Shown: positions 48,899 through 61,947, numbered from the stretch's first letter. The stretch is 64,000 nt of DNA from Megamerina dolium (GCA_963854835.1 OY978527.1:42730040-42794039), one strand, 5' to 3'. Notes: a model not told the origin generated them from the sequence alone. Numbers and translations: made by a program.

Positions 48899-50910
48899 TA
48901 AAATATGCTTGCTCACTTGCTTGCTGTTACATTGATGTCACAATTTGAAGGTTTGTCTCAAGTTCAACTTGAGACTACTATATATGCATATGAATATGCA
49001 AGTATATACAAATGTGTGTAATTGCATCATACAAACTAGATACACTTTCACTTCAGAGACATTGGCATGTGTGTGCCGCAATACAAATAAAATTGAAATG
49101 AAAATTTTAAAATATTTATAATTCAGATTGAATGCAAATATATGAATGCATGTGGTATAGTGTAGGTTAGTGTAAATACATATAACTATTTTTGTATGTT
49201 TCTAACAAATTTTATTAAAAGTTCTTTCATATATTTGCCAAACAACATTGAACATTAAATCTGACAACTTAGACAACATTTACTTTTTACTTGTCAAAAA
49301 AAAAATTGGTCTACTGAGCAGAAGCCAAAACATTTTTAGTTTTAATTTATGTTTTACATCTTGTACAAGTACTATCTCTTAACCTATATACTACAAACTG
49401 CTCTTGTTGTAATACAATATATTTTTTGAACATCATGTACATATATGCAGAATTTATTGCGAAGATGACTCAAACGACAACAAGATATTGCTTTAGTATA
49501 ATAAATTATATTTATAAAATATTTGCATAATTATATTTAAATATTTATTTAACAAATTCATGCCTCTTTGGATGGAATATGCATATATTGACTTAATGTT
49601 AATGTCAATTACAAACTTTTGTAATTTTGTCACTTGATATTTTATAATTTCATAAAATGTACTATGCAAATGGAATGACAAAATTAAATATTAACTAATA
49701 GGTACATACATATATAACGATATTTACATTTCAAACAGATAATTATATTTCATAACATATATTCTTTATATGCGAATGTAAATATATCAACATATGAAAA
49801 TCCAGAGCAGGCGTAAAGAGTTTTGCTTCAAATAGTACAAATTGTCAAGTTACTCTTGATATTGTTGAAAAAGTAAATGAAACCTTCGACAACCGAAAAT
49901 ATGTGGCAGCAACGCATTGTTCTAGAGATCGATGTAATTCCAAATTTTTCCCTACAGAAATAAAAAACATACCCAAGAGACCATTCTGAATAAAGTGTTC
50001 TGATGAACTCGTTAGTTAATATACTTAATAAAAATGTTCCATTGTCATCTATATAATAGTTATGATGACTTTTTATCACAATATTTATGCAACTACATCC
50101 TAACATATATGATTATGATATAAAGTCATCATTATGACAAACCATCTACGTTTCATTCACCATCGCCAACAACAATTTTAATAGCAACAATGACAATAAC
50201 CGCCAAATATAGCAGCAGCAGCGTAATCTTTGTAACATTCTGTCCTTATGTCCGTTTCCGTTCTAGATACAATTATTTAGAAATGCATATACCCTTACGT
50301 ATATACTTTATGCATGACAATATATTGTATGTGGTTAGGTACATATACAATTTGTTTATATTTACATGCATACATAGGTAGTTATATACATATGGTTGGT
50401 CTAAACTGACATTTCAATTATTTTTAAAGCATCAACTGAGCAAAATAAATTACCTAGCTCTTTATCTTTGTGATCATTCAGTACTATACGTTTTATTATG
50501 TGCTCCCAAAAAAAAATCGTAAAATTTTGCTGGCATCTGTCATATTTGAATGAAAAACTATCAGAGCAAAAAAGAAACAACAAATCTTTAGATATTATAA
50601 TGTCTAATGATTTCTTTTGCTAAGCATGACAAAGGTGAACGATAAATGCTTTTATATACTATGTAAAGTGAAATATGTAAAAATAATTACTAGTATTTAT
50701 TTGTTTTTGAAATAAAAAATTATTTGAAACCACAGTATCTAAACTCTGACATTCCATTCAATTGTATGACCGCATGTTGAGTTGCTCATTTCCATGTTTT
50801 AGTACATATTCTCAATATTTTGATTTTCTTAAATTCACTTTAAGTTGATGAAGTAAATTTGTTTCAAGTTTTAACTTTAGATTTTACTGTAAATTCCAAA
50901 ACATTAATTG

Positions 50911-50990
50911 TAAATGAGAAATCGTAAATTTAATAAGAAAAAACAATGACAAAAACATTATTGAAAATGAGAAATCGTAAATTTAAAATG
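50911..50990. repeat. Local direct repeat containing GAGAAATCGTAAATT
   Basis: The phrase AATGAGAAATCGTAAATTTA occurs twice about 55 bases apart, and a third partial version (AATGAGAAAACG) follows. Confidence 0.8.
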
Positions 50991-51059
50991 AGAAAACGTC
51001 ATTAAAAATAAGAAAGTGTTTTAGGATTTTAAAAAACATAAGTATGATTGCTGCAATCT

Positions 51060-51850
51060 GAAGTACTAATATACATACACTTGAGATTAGATTATGTTAG
51101 ATTTGTCCTCTCTAAAAAAGGACATATTGAGGCCAGAAAATCCCTTTATGATAACATGCCCATATTCCTATTGCGCTTCATCTTAGAAGCAACAGTATGT
51201 AAGTATCTATTTGCAATTTTCTTCGGATTGCCTGTAGCTCACGAGGCAATGGCCTGTAGCAACTCCTACGACGGTTGATATGCCTTTTTTGTTTAGGTCG
51301 GTATGTTTATGGGAATGTTTCATACTGAGTACTGGCATACGTAGTTTCGCCGTACAGTAGTATACAGATTCTACCCATGTTTTCTGGATGACGTTTGGAT
51401 TTGATTTTCCGTGTGATAATTGGAATCGTTAATTATATGTCTTTTATAGTCAGAACTGCTTCTATGTAATGTTTTGCAAGCTTATTCTCTCTGCTAGTTC
51501 TCTGGTAGTACACCGCTACATTTAAGAATCCAGCACAAAAGTATTTTGTTCTACTCTGTCACCTCATTAATAGATTTGTGACAGTCAATGGCGATCTTCG
51601 ATTTCAAACAAAAATTAGTAAAGGGCTTTGAAAAGGGCAGCTTGGCTATATCTTAAAATGGGAATGTCGCTATGAGTTGCATTATTCTGCTTGATCCGAG
51701 CAGTGTAAAGTGCAGTGTGGATAGCTATGGTTTCTATCTGAAAAACACTTCAGTGATTAGGCAGATGAAACGCTACGTTCATATTAAAAGTTTCCGATAG
51801 TAAACGAAGGAGTACGAGTATAATCAGAAACAGAGACTTAGTTGGATTAG
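51060..51850 (-). pseudogene. LINE RNase H domain and tail, heavily decayed
   Basis: On the minus strand, from about 51790 downward, one frame reads 'NVAFHLPNH', a stop, 'SVFQIETIAIHTALY' and 'YSQAALFKAL'. This is the centre of a LINE RNase H domain (family form L-P-N-x-C-S-V-F-Q-A-E ... S-D-S-Q-A-A). Further on, 'KKGISTVVGVATGHC' corresponds to the conserved L-T-G-H-C block before the Cys-rich tail. Stops and shifts are frequent and the Cys tail is eroded. It is probably related to the Jockey/I/R1-type LINE fragments at 429-715 and 2640-4140, but the exact family is open. Confidence 0.6.
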
Positions 51851-51939
51851 AAGCCATAGCCATAGATAGGAAATAAAGCAGCTTTGTTGAATGCCATAGA
51901 TGAGGTGAACGCTACTATGGTACAAGAAGAAGCGATTGC

Positions 51940-52800
51940 GCATATGGATTATATGGAGCATATGGAGTTGTCCCTTGGCAATTCAATATTATTGCACTAT
52001 GATATTAAGATTATATTTTATGAAAAAAAAATGCTGCTATTATTAAAAAACTACCCTTTCCGTTCACTTATAAACACATAGAACTTAAACATCCACTTAA
52101 GTAGAATAACAAAAATATTTTTTTCGAAGACATTTGACGAACATAAAGAATCATAAGTTTGCATTTCATTCCTATTTGGATATTATACCTTATACTATTT
52201 ATTTGGCCTCATAGATTTAATGTTTCATAAATTTAGTACTTGTCTGTGATTTCCTTTACTCACGATAGAGCAACAAGTATTTAATATATTCATTAAATTC
52301 CTTTTTCTAATTACTTCTACGACATGTTCTATAATATTACATCGCTTTGCTTCATATCCTTCATTAATCATGGGAGCGATTTCAACTACATTTGCCTTCG
52401 TTTATACCCTTTGACAGAAATCTCTTTTCACATAAAACTTGAGCAGGAATACAAGTTTACAAAATTTAAAAAGTTAAAAGAATCTTTTTGTTTTAATTTT
52501 AATTATTTTCTTTTTCTCATCACAAGATGTTGGAAAAAAGTTTAAAACAATATTCTGTAAATGCTTGTAAGATATTCTTCATTTGATTATCAATGTGGTT
52601 AAATATATTTGCAAGTACGCACATGCTGTTGTAAATATTTTTTATTTTCGTTACGTTTATACAATCAAAATACAATCAAAAATGCTTGTGCTCGTTAAAC
52701 TTGCTTATGCAGTGTTCCTTATTCTCTATTGTATTCTCTTAGCGAGTAACTTACTTACTAATTTACCTATGTGGAAATTACAATTGACAATCAATTCAGG
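51940..52800. other. AT-rich stretch, nothing recognised
   Basis: No gene or repeat recognised. Confidence 0.4.
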
Positions 52801-53400
52801 CTGAATTTAGCATGCTTCACCAGTTCGAAATTCCTAGCCCCGTCAAGTTCTCCAGCACTTGGTCGTTCCACCGGAAGTTAGGTCTGCCTCTTCTGCGTCA
52901 TTCATCAGCGGGTTTCGAATATAACACGTTCTGAGCTCGAGCGTATTCTTCCATTCACTCAACATGACCTGACCACTGCAGTCGCTGAATTTTGATGCAC
53001 ATTTTGAGTGTCGGCATACAGCTCATACAGCTCATGATTGTACCTTATTCGATAGTCGCCACCAAAGACAATAGGTCCAAAGATCTTGCGTAGTACTTTT
53101 CTCTAGAAAACAAATTCTCCAAGCATCTGCGCCATGTGTAAGGACAGACATGATGAGTTGAGGAAGGGCTCGACATCTCAATTGCTTACATAGCCTAAAG
53201 TAGCAGCTGTTAGCAAGAGTGATCCTTCGTAATATCTACAGGCTGACGTCATTACTGGTGTTAATGCTGGTTCCAAAATAGACAACGTCCTTGACTACTT
53301 CAAAAGCGTGGTTATCAATAGTGAGGTGATGTCAAAAGTGCTCGGACTCTACTTTTAGCAAGTACATAGCAATTTTCTCTCATTTACCTGAGTGTCATAG
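52801..53400 (-). pseudogene. RTE-like LINE C-terminal fragment, minus strand
   Basis: This is the same family as the LINE at 11319-13130. On the minus strand it runs from the region just before 'DFVYLGTSIN' to the stop codon at 52801, matching at DNA level throughout (for example the N-L-T-x-L-G-I-S-N-W block near 52840). It has lost the segment between 'ISNW' and the final S-M-L-x-S-A and has numerous stops and indels. It is clearly older than the 11319 copy. The 5' border is near 53400. Confidence 0.85.
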
Positions 53401-54602
53401 TACCAAAGGATACATCGCTGACTACGCCAAAAGGAAGTCTTAACGATGGTACCTCAAAATATGTGAATTAAATTGAAATAATTATCTGAATTTTATTTCA
53501 AAACGCTTTTATTGTAATTTTGGATTACCTAAAGATGAAAAAAATACTTCCAAAGTCTTGACATCATTAACACTTTTAACTACTAATGCACACAGAGTCA
53601 AGCACATGCATACGATGTTACCAGCAGCTTTCTTTTCATTCTGCCTAACTAAGTTCTTTCCATCTGCGAAACCACTAATTATATTATATTCGTTATTCGT
53701 ATGTACGAGTATACAACTCGTACCTATATGACTTATATATTTATATGAATTGTATGCGGGTAGCAAATTTTTCTTTATTCAACGCATATGAGCAAGGAGG
53801 TAAAAGATGTCTTCAAGAATTCAATTAAGTAAAACATTTTTGGAATCTAATAAGTAGAATGAAGCAATTAATGAAAAGTAAGTGAAAGCACTAAGAATTC
53901 GTTTAACACCTACTCATGTACATATACACTTGTATGAGTACAAGTACATAAGTATGCGCGAGTAAGTGGCGACAGAGCAAAATTAACACCTAATACAACA
54001 TGGTGACAACACAATGTAATGAACATGTGAATGATGCGCACCGAAATGACAGTGATGACATTGAAGTTTATAAATAATCATCACGATAATGATTTCTATA
54101 TGAATGTACTGTTAGGTTGCAACGATAAAATAAGTTGAAAATTTCCACCCTTTAGAAGAAAGTTTATCTCGAGAGTATCTCGGCACCATTAAATGTGTGG
54201 AAAAATAAGCTAACACAAATCCAAATTGTGGTTTCAAAAATCCATTTTATTCATAACAAAATTTAATGTTCAACTTTTTTACAAAAATATTGCTTCACTT
54301 CGTTTTGCCCTAATTGGAAAGGACTATTTATTAGAAACAATTGAACTTTTTTCCAAAATAATTTTTACTCGTGTTTGACTTTCTATATATGGAAAATAAT
54401 ATCACTTCGTTTATACAATCCAAAAATAACAAAGTATTTGACTATTCAGCTCAGTCTCTTTAAAACGCAATAACAGTGTATTTAATGATGACATAGATAA
54501 CATCGGCTTTATTTAGATACTAGTGAAAATTAAAAACAGTTGTTGTAATGTTTAGGCACTTTCGTAAGAAAGACGCATATGTATACATATCTACTTATAT
54601 AT
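53401..54602. other. AT-rich stretch, nothing recognised
   Basis: No gene or repeat recognised. Confidence 0.4.
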
Positions 54603-55066
54603 GCCATGCAAAAAACGCGACTTGTACGGAATGTGTCCGGTATCAGTAGCAAAGGAATATGCGACTAATCGCACTTTTGATCTCTTTATATGGAATGAAC
54701 TGTTCCCGAACGGGTATAAATGTAGATTAGCCACACGGTTAGAAATTTTCATTCAATGTATTATAATTCTCTCGATCACAACGGGCCTTATTTCTGGCCT
54801 ATGTGCGCTCTCTCTCTCTTCAGAGAGGGCGGCCGCTCTAACCTATTATAATTCTCATGTACATTTTCGTTTAAATTATTTGACAATTAGACGCACGAAT
54901 AAAAATTTTCATTTAATGCATAATAATTCTCAAGTACATTTTCATTTCAAATATTTGAAAATTTACCTATTTTTGTTCTTCGCCGCTATTCGAATCAAAA
55001 TAAATTATTTTCATTAATTGCATTATAATTCTCACGAAAAAAATAAATACAAATTTTTTTTTTTAA

Positions 55067-55090
55067 TTTGCCGTGATTCGAACCTCGGTA
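55067..55090 (-). other. Second B-box-like tRNA 3' half
   Basis: The minus strand reads GAGGTTCGAATCACGGCA, a B box followed by a tRNA-like acceptor end. No matching A box is obvious. Confidence 0.4.
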
Positions 55091-55161
55091 CGGAGTACAG
55101 ATCAAACAATTTATTTTCATTCATTCCATTATAAGTTCCCATTCATATATTGCAAATTTAA

Positions 55162-55891
55162 GGGGGTGTTCCCGTCTAGAATGCCGATTTTAGGCTGTTT
55201 TTCAAAAAATTATTTTGGAGCTACAAGGCAACATGCAATATTCTGGTTTTTTGCTTGTTGTTCCTTATTATTTGGAGAACAGAAACTCATATTTGTGTCA
55301 AAAAATTTTATTTTCTAAGTACAAACTTTCAGTGGTCAATATGACCTTGTAACGCTGATTTTCACTGCTGGCCGATAAGAAATTTCGGGAACCAGTAATC
55401 TGAAACAGAAATGGGTATGCAATTATTAATCTGCAATAAATTCCGCGGATGCTAAACCACAATTTTAGACAAAATGTTGATTAGAAACAAAATGGCGGCC
55501 ATATGAAAAAAAATTGTCCAGTTTTGCCACCTTTTTTTACCTTTAGAGTGCTTGAAAATATATTTAACAATAATTTTTTGATGAAAACTTTGGTTTAGCA
55601 TCCAATGAAAACTATCTAGAACATTTTCCCAAAATTTCAAGTCGATACCTCTCATAGTTGCTGAGAAAAGTTAGCGGCCAGTACAAAAAAATGTGGTTTC
55701 GGGAAAAACGCGTTTAAAGTTTCGACATGACATGATCGGCGAACTAAGATTACTTCAATTAACATTCAAAAAAGTGGGTACTGAGTTTGCGGATTGAAAA
55801 ACGACTTTGGGGGGTGATAGTATATAGTATAAGGTACAATAAAACGCCAAAAAAAATCGATTTTTTCAAACTTCTACCCGGGAACACCCCC
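55162..55891. mobile_element. 730-bp TTAA-flanked element nested in the TIR element
   Basis: Perfect 13-bp terminal inverted repeats GGGGGTGTTCCCG / CGGGAACACCCCC (extending to about 20 bp with mismatches), flanked by TTAA on both sides (55158-55161 and 55892-55895). The host element's sequence resumes on the right exactly where it stopped on the left when compared with the 24368 copy, so the insertion is clean. No transposase. TTAA duplications occur with piggyBac and Kolobok families; the G-rich terminus argues against classical piggyBac (which starts CCY) and is closer to Kolobok-like MITEs, by inference. Confidence 0.9.
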
Positions 55892-55922
55892 TTAAATGTA
55901 CAAATAAAACCTAGGCATATTC

Positions 55923-55976
55923 TGCCAATCTCCTCGGATTCGAATCTGGGTCGTTCTACCACCTACTCTAACCTGT
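55923..55976 (-). other. tRNA-like segment of copy 2, decayed
   Basis: The counterpart of 24891-24966. The B box is AGATTCGAATCC on the minus strand, with a region between the boxes shortened and the A-box region TAGAGTAGGTGGTAGAAC still visible. Confidence 0.5.
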
Positions 55977-56120
55977 AACATATTATTGTTGACTTAAAAG
56001 CGAATCACTTGAAAGCGTAGAAAATCTGTAAATATATTAATTAATTTAAAAATTGATTCCGAAAAGATTAAACCCGGACTACTCTCTTTAGAGATTAGTC
56101 GCACAATTTTCTGCAGGGTA

Positions 56121-57766
56121 TGTTGTACATTAATTATTCGCTTATTTTCGTATTAATTTTTTGTATACAACAGTGAATTTATATTAAGAAGCGTCTACAT
56201 TATTTCCTGCTTTCAAGTATACCTTGTAATATTCAGTAACTGTTTGATATTTAATATTACTGAAGAATTATTTTTGGAATACCAGTTAATAACATATGTT
56301 AATGATATTGGAATCAAGTTCTGAAGGGTCTTTATGTTTGTTTCTCTTAGGACCACATATGTATGTAGGTGTATACTTTTTTTTAATTTTTATTTATTTC
56401 TATATAAATACAATTTTTTTTTCTTTGTAAATAACATTTTATATATCATGCCTAAAAGCGGGTTTCCATGTTAATTTTTAATACAAAAATATTAAGTTAC
56501 CCATTAGAGCACATGTTTGTCATTATTATCAATTCCTTTGAATTAAAATTTTATTTTACCATTTTTCAATTAATTTTTCATAACACAAACAAATATTTGA
56601 TATGCATGGAAAATAAAACAAAATATTCTGCAAAAGCTATATATGGAAATCCACCCATCCTTACACCCCTTTTCATTTGTCAAAATCTTTACAATAAAGT
56701 CGAAATTAATTAATTGTAAAAATTACAATGCAAATATGTTTGCAATAATATTGAAAATTGATTTCCATAGAAATCAAACGTTCGATATTAGTGCAAAAAT
56801 GTCTCGATATTAATGCAATACATCATAAAAATCCACTAATAAGAAGTAGTTTAGAAATTATTTATAAATAGCCGAATCTTTCATGTTAAAAATTGTACTG
56901 TTATCCAAAATGAGTAGTGCCAATGTACATACATACTCGTATATCATACATTGAAGTACATAAGTAAATGAATAAACATGCATATGTTTAGTGTTGTTCT
57001 GATACTGCCATGTACACAGTGCTACATAATACGAGTCTAAATGTAATAAGAGTATTGTGCAAAAGTATTGATGTTAAGCCATAGCTAAAGTAACAATTTG
57101 GAAATTATTCATACTTTTAATACTCATTGAAAAATAGTAAAAATATTAGATTTTAATCCTCTTACATTTACAATTAAATTGTATAGTACTAAGAAAATTT
57201 GTATGAAAAAAAGAAATTCACTGCATTGAATAATATATTTTTATTATTTAGAAGCATTAAATTTCCATAGAAAATAATAATTCAGAATGTTCTTGAAATC
57301 CATTTATAATATATGCTGAGTACATACGTAAATACTGAATACTTGAACAATGTATTGTATCTAGTACTTGTTCATAGCTACTTATACAGGAATAACATTA
57401 TATATATTGTACTACAGTATATACAGCATAACCTACATGTTTTTTGTTTTGGATTTACATGCACATACGTTTACAAATACTTTGGCATACTGTTGATATA
57501 AAATAAAATATTTTATGTATTCGGTACTATACAATACATGATTTATGCGTTGGCTTTAAATCTATTCGTTAACCTTTGGATGCATGCAGACAATAGGCAG
57601 GGAAATAATTCAGCCAGAAGAACTGGCTGCAATTGAAATAGGAACAATGAAGAAGTTCATGAATAAAATTCGATGAAACAATCTCTTCTAATAATTCAAG
57701 GATACGACACAATAGATCAGAAATGGACGCAGTGCCTCGGTATAATGATGGACCAAAGTCAACTCC

Positions 57767-57798
<32 letters not shown>

Positions 57799-58930
57799 GT
57801 TCGGAGAAATATTTTCATATTTTGAGTGGCATTTCATTTATAAAAAAAAAAAATAAAGTTAATTGCAGTAATAGTTTTATGCATACGTAAAAGCATAAAT
57901 TTTTCTCTGGCATCAGTGTGTTAATGAGAAGTGCGTGCAAAACCATAAATTATATATGCAGCAAAAGTTTACTCGTTTTCTTTGTTTTTTAGTATATTTA
58001 TAGTTATAAGTGTTCATACATTTGTTCCTAACATTTTTTGTGTTGATTCTATACATGGGAATGGGAGACTTCTTACGATAGTAAGAGGTCATAAAACAGG
58101 ATTTACTACTAAAATACTTTATACTTTGTGGATCGAACTCAGACCACATTTCCGTTTCATTATTTACACAAAGGAAATTTGGAATTAAAATGCTTATTGC
58201 TCGTCGAAAGTTAAAAAATGCCTGTATAGATTTTGTGTGTATTTCTCATTTCATTCTTATACTTATTCATTCATTCTTATTTCATTAACAAAACAATGTT
58301 AGCAGCAAAAAAAAAAAAGTACCAAGTACAATCAAATATTATCGAAATGTGACAATCTACGCCCAAATCATGCTGACTATGAACGATCGAAATCAACCCT
58401 GATGTGCCGATAATGTGAACACTCCTTGAGCTGTTGCATAAGGAAAAAGGGAGTGTACTTATAAAATCAAAATTATACTCTATATATATTCCATAGAACC
58501 ACTCTAATATACATGCAACTGTTATAAAGTTTTTCGTTATTTATGCTTCATTTTAGTAACCTATTTTTATGCTGTTCTATATATGAAATCAATATATATG
58601 AATATGTATTAGAAAATAAGTTAGAAAAGAAGTGAATGGAATGAAAGTAGTAATTGTAGGATATTTTTGCATTTATGCATGTGTATATAGTTTTCGTTTT
58701 TTTTTTTTTTTCTTTTTTACATATGATCATTTTTATGCACTGCACCAAAGTGTAAAAGAATATTAAATTTGGTTAGGTGATTTCGCTTAGATTTTGGTTA
58801 GATGGGGAATCTTCTTAATGAGCCTCACTTCCAGAAGTGATTTCAAAATGTGAGTTCATATGTCTCTCACATAGCTGGTTTGCATGATGCTAGTATATGA
58901 ACAATATGGAGTCATATCTAGAAGATGGTG
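56121..58930. other. AT-rich stretch, nothing recognised
   Basis: Contains a (TTA)n tract (57767-57794) and A or T runs. No gene recognised. Confidence 0.4.
57767..57794. repeat. (ATT)n microsatellite
   Basis: About nine ATT units. Confidence 0.95.
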
Positions 58931-59137
58931 TTATTTAGTATACGGACCGGGTGTTTAGCTGTTGCTAAACTACCCAGAACTACCTGACCTGAAATATAGA
59001 TGGCGGCACTAATTTGATAAAAAATACTTTGGTAAGAAGTGGCAACCTGATATGTTTTAAGTTTCAAAACGCCACGTTGTTTAGAATTTTTTTTTTTGGA
59101 GCCATCGAAAGTTAACGACATCACTGAATTTGTAAAC

Positions 59138-60134
59138 ATGGAAAAAATTGGTCACCGTTATGTAATTCAATACTTTCAGTTGAAAGGTCTCAGTCCAACG
59201 AATATTAAAGCCGAACTAGATTCTACTCTGGGGGAGTTTGCTCCTTCATTTACGACCATAAAATTTTTGGTGGCCCAGACGAACACTGTAGTGGTCGATC
59301 AATTGAGGTGGCCACGCCAGAAACGGTTAAGAAAATCCACAAAATGGTACTGGATGATCGCCAGCTGAAGGTGCATGAGCTAGGTGAAATTACAGGCATT
59401 TCAAAAATGCTATACATCGAATATTGACCGAGATGAAAAAGCTGTGTGTAAGATGGGTCACGCGTTCGCTCACAATAGTACAAAAACAACGTCGTGAAAA
59501 TGTTTCTATAGAGTGTTTGGCGATGTTTTACAGTAATAAAGCCGAGTTTTTGGGTCGATTCGTAACTATGGATGAGATAAGGGTCCATCACTTCACACCT
59601 GAGACAAAGAAGCAGTTAAAACAGTAGACTGAAAGGGGAGAATCATGTCCAAAAAAGGCGAAGACAATTCCATCTGCCGACAAGATTATAGCGTCTGTTT
59701 TTTGGGATGCACGTAGGATAATTTTTATTGATGATCTTCAAAAAGAAAAAAAATCAACGGCGGGTATTATGCTAATTTCTTGCAGCGTTTACGTGATGAA
59801 ATTAAAGAAAAAATGTCACATTTGGCGATAAAGAAAGTGTTGTTTCATCAAGACAATGCACCAGTTCACACATCCGCTATTGCGATGGCCAAAATCAATG
59901 AGTTAAAGATCGAATTGCTTCAGCAAGCAACTTTTTAGCTCCTTCGGATTATTTTCTATTTCCAATTGTGAAAAAATGGCTTGGTGGTAGAAAATTTGCA
60001 AACAATTAAGAGGTGGATTCTGCGGTAGATGGCTATTTTAATGAGCTAGACAGTTCATACTATAAACAGTGTATCGGAGCTATAGAAGTTAAATATGCAA
60101 CATTTTCAACAACATCGCTGGATACTACTGAATA
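59138..60134 (+). pseudogene. mariner transposase, nearly full-length but frameshifted
   Basis: ATG at 59138 gives 'MEKIGHRYVIQYFQLKGLSP' and 'TNIKAELDSTLGEFAPSFTT', a well-conserved mariner N-terminus; an upstream in-frame ATG at 59096 is probably not the original start. A frameshift follows near 59265. Further landmarks are 'KQRRENVSIECLAMFYSNKA' (about 59480), 'FVTMDEIRVHHFTPETK' with the first Asp, 'SVFWDAR', and 'VLFHQDNAPVHTSAIAMAKI' with the second Asp (about 59836). The S-P-D part of the third-Asp block is lost, leaving a stop at 59937 and an A-P-S-D-Y-F piece in another frame. It ends with 'YFNELDSSYYKQCIGAIEV'. I did not find the TIRs. This is a third mariner lineage, different from 15122 and 31224. 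Confidence 0.85.
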
Positions 60135-60179
60135 GAACGGTGTAGAAATGGTTAATGTAGAAAATGTAGAAATCTAGAA

Positions 60180-61772
60180 AAAATGTAGAAATGTAGAAAA
60201 ATTCAAAAAATAATATTTTACTTAAGTTTCATCTAACATATGATAGGGAACAATGGTCAATAGACACCCATTATTTGAGGTAACTCCCATAAAAAGTCTT
60301 TGCATCGGACTAAATTTGGTATAACAGCTTAAGTTAGTGTTTATTTATTTATTTATTATATATATAAATTTTTTATTTTTTTTTTTTGTAAGTTTTACGA
60401 GAGATGGAAAATTGTCACACCGTTTTTAATTCTTAGAAAAAATTTTACTCTATAAACATTTTAGTGTGTTTATATTATCTTAACATTTTGAAGCTTAGTA
60501 TTTTAAAAAAAATTTACAATATGGTAATACTAAACTCTTTACTAACTTGACAATAGTATTTATTCCTTATTGCAAAAGATATACGTAGGTACAGAAAATA
60601 GTCCCTGTATGCTTTACATGGACTATGTTCTAATTTGTGTTTATCCACTCGAGTATTACTGAAAAGTAATCCATATGAATTTGAACAAAATTTTGTTATC
60701 ATATATACATATATGTTGTGAAAACTAATAGTACTATTACTTGAAAATACCTCATATTACAAATGCCACACGTTATCAACTTCCAACTTCGTTATAGTGT
60801 ATGTGTATCCTAAGCCGTACATATACTCGTTTATTTAAATAGAACCTATATAGAGTATACTACAAACCGTAATAATAAAAGTACCAAAGATTAATATACA
60901 TCAAAATAGAACAACAATAATAACACTATGCTACAAAAAATTATAAAGTAAAAATTATAAAATAAAATGTTCAAGTGACGTAGGGGCAGTATATAGGTCT
61001 GGTCAAGTACGGCACAATACAAATTAATGAAATAATGTGTAAAAGGCGCCGAAAAAAGTATGACGAAATATACATTATCATTGTAAAAGTATAAATTTTG
61101 AGCTCCTATTGACATTCAATTACTACCATACGTTACTTCTGAAGATCTTAGGGAAAAAATATCATAACGTTTCATTTCGGAATTTTCAAGTTGCCAATTT
61201 AAAATTTGTTTGCACAAAAACTCAAAACGTGTATATCTAACCCACCAAAAATAAAATTAACCAATATTAGCCGAAAATTAGCCGATTTATGAATTTTCAA
61301 AGCGAAAAACATGCAAATTCGAAACAAATCGGGAATCTGTTAAAAATTAATTGAGCTATTGATTGATTGATTGATTGTCGGAAGTGACTTAAAATACTTT
61401 GTGGAACAGGAATTCTAAAATGTAATGTAGTTAAACATTTTGTTTAACATACGTAGATTTGTGTCGTATTCGACTAGACCTACAACCATAACTAAGTCAC
61501 TTGAAAAGTTCATAATCACTGTAACACAATGTAATATATAAATCTAAATAAAATGCATAGCGATTATATGTAGGTACACATCCTCTTAGGTTGGTGAAAT
61601 AGATAAGAACCGAGTTGCACGTGTACAGTCATTTATTTAAATTTAGTATATACATTTGCGAAATGTAAAAACTAACAGCAATTAATGTGTAGCACGAGCA
61701 ACAACAACACCACTGATGCATATATTTAATATGAACTTATATATGCGAAGAATTGCATGTAAATAAACAATA
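60180..61772. other. AT-rich stretch, nothing recognised
   Basis: Contains (TTTA)n at about 60342-60357, T runs and an (ATTG)n tract at 61358-61377. No gene recognised. Confidence 0.4.
61358..61377. repeat. (ATTG)n microsatellite
   Basis: Five tandem ATTG/GATT units. Confidence 0.9.
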
Positions 61773-61947
61773 CACTGCAAAAAATTCGACTTGTCCAGGA
61801 TTTGTCCTGATATATTAATTAATTTCAAAATTGAACGTCAACTCTTCTCTAAAAATACCGATCGGCGACTAATTAATCTCCCATTGAAATCTAAAGAGAC
61901 TAATCTCCGATTAGTTTCCTTAAGGATCAGTAAGGATTTTTGCAGAG
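61773..61947. mobile_element. Short deletion derivative of the TIR element (copy 3)
   Basis: Ends CACTGCAAAAAATTCGACTTGTCC (left) and TTTTTGCAGAG (right) are flanked by TA, with the family motif ATATATTAATTAATTT (shared with 25023 and 56034) inside. At 175 bp it lacks the tRNA-like segment and the 57-bp repeats. Inner parts carry GACTAAT and ATTAGT dyads like those in copy 1. Confidence 0.65.

Larger units (their letters stand above)
48668..51049. other. AT-rich stretch with small tandem repeats
   Basis: Holds a TACTTGACAC repeat at 48856-48898 and a repeated 22-base phrase at about 50911 and 50966. No gene recognised. Confidence 0.4.
54603..56118. mobile_element. TIR element with tRNA-like segments (copy 2), carrying a nested insertion
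   Basis: Second copy of the element at 24368-25119. It shares the left end (GCAAAAAACGCGACTTG), the central TTCGCCGCTATTCGAATCAA segment, the B-box region (CTCGGATTCGAAT at about 55923-55935) and the right end ending GCAGGG before TA. Without the nested 730-bp insertion it is about 780 bp. It has a further B-box-like stretch on the minus strand at about 55067-55085 (GAGGTTCGAATCACGGCA) that copy 1 lacks, and a GC-rich patch at 54778-54840 with a NotI-type GCGGCCGC. Copy 1 also lacks that patch. Confidence 0.75.

Noticed and set aside
54601..55017. 138-codon plus-strand open frame
   Set aside because: It lies wholly inside the left half of the non-coding TIR element copy and has no domain; the frame is not kept in the 24368 copy.
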